From contig CAVRIG010000007.1 of assembly GCA_963721175.1 (NCBI GenBank), positions 620,001-684,000 of the forward strand: a stretch of DNA of 64,000 nt, read 5' to 3'. The position numbers and the translations under genes are program-made. The notes below the pieces were generated by a model. That model made no database searches and had not been told where the DNA came from. It saw nothing but the letters and a program-made list of their open reading frames with translations. The stretch is from Aliishimia sp963721175 (lineage in GTDB: Bacteria > Pseudomonadota > Alphaproteobacteria > Rhodobacterales > Rhodobacteraceae). Below are positions 63,912 through 64,000 of this stretch, one piece after another (position 1 is the stretch's first letter; every line of letters begins with the position of its first letter).

Positions 63912-64000
63912 TTATGTCGTCACCGGCTCGCTTGCCACGAAGGCCGAAAGCCGCGACGACAGCTCGTCCCAATCCGTGAATTCATGCGTGTCCTTCGTGG
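63912..64000 (-). CDS. unidentified protein, C-terminal fragment at window edge
   Basis: The last 28 codons of a minus-strand frame (TKDTHEFTDWDELSSRLSAF, then VASEPVTT and a TAA at 63914-63912). The rest lies beyond the window. The composition is coding-like, but too little remains to name it. Confidence 0.4.
   Translation of the reverse strand, partial: TKDTHEFTDWDELSSRLSAFVASEPVTT

Noticed and set aside
1..64000. Prophage, transposon, CRISPR, toxin-antitoxin or secretion-system islands.
   Set aside because: None seen: no integrase, transposase, repeat-spacer arrays or phage structural genes. RatA is a START-domain protein and is not treated here as a toxin.

Overview
The window is a single stretch of high-GC chromosome from an alphaproteobacterium of the Rhodobacteraceae (Roseobacter/Rhodobacter group). 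This rests on the conserved order dusB-ntrB-ntrC-ntrY-ntrX-trkA-trkH-hfq-hflX, a single-cysteine DksA, a zinc-free type HemB, a VPLPA-CTERM protein, twin dimethylglycine/sarcosine dehydrogenase-type oxidoreductases, and paired c-type cytochromes. I saw no prophage, insertion sequence, integrase, rRNA or CRISPR array. The content is core and metabolic rather than accessory.

Layout. 1-8.7 kb: the 3' end of dksA with its terminator, a damaged FAD monooxygenase, an arginine-catabolism module (ornithine cyclodeaminase and arginase, divergent from an Lrp-type regulator across a palindromic site), dsbB, a DedA-like membrane protein, tRNA-Leu(CAA), a MobA-like nucleotidyltransferase, and a frameshifted glycine-betaine-type demethylating oxidoreductase. 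8.7-19.3 kb: a DUF2254 membrane protein, an intact paralogue of that oxidoreductase, a VIT1-type transporter, lipA, a VPLPA-CTERM surface protein, two c-type cytochromes, then hpt, ratA and a PrpD-family gene. 19.2-33.4 kb: cinA-pgpA-ispF on the minus strand, divergent from the nitrogen regulation cluster and the Trk potassium uptake, Hfq and HflX genes. 33.5-45 kb: a PRC-barrel protein, an overlapping rluE/DUF3237/penicillin acylase chain, a stand-alone PAS protein, a SYLF lipoprotein, hemB, a small membrane protein and mfd. 45-64 kb: an MFS exporter, a FrnE-like DsbA protein with an acyl-CoA ligase, an XRE-cupin regulator, an orphan YejA-like binding protein, a probable small RNA with its own promoter and terminator, 3-hydroxybutyrate dehydrogenase, a FOXRED2-like flavoprotein divergent from a patatin, psuK-psuG, a ThiE-like protein, trmJ, ctaA, an M32 carboxypeptidase, an EF-hand protein and a small glycine-rich lipoprotein.

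Sequence quality matters for every reader of this window. About 14 genes, including essential ones (hemB, ctaA's neighbours, hpt, ntrC), contain frame shifts that almost all resolve as single extra bases. They are extremely dense in mfd (about 30 in 3.5 kb) and absent from many intact long genes. The proteins read through them are otherwise well conserved, so I treat these as sequencing or assembly insertions, not pseudogenes, and give the reconstructed gene extents.

Most interesting non-routine items: an orphan promoter-hairpin-terminator unit at 51489-51601 (candidate small RNA); a reconstructed NtrC that lacks the GAFTGA loop; a nested repeat/operator region between two divergent genes at 54184-54261; a perfect palindrome ahead of the Lrp/arginase pair; a short secreted-protein gene overlapping the start of an opposite-strand gene at 58.5 kb; a CtaA with an apparent extra two-helix insertion; and two copies of a REP-like intergenic element.
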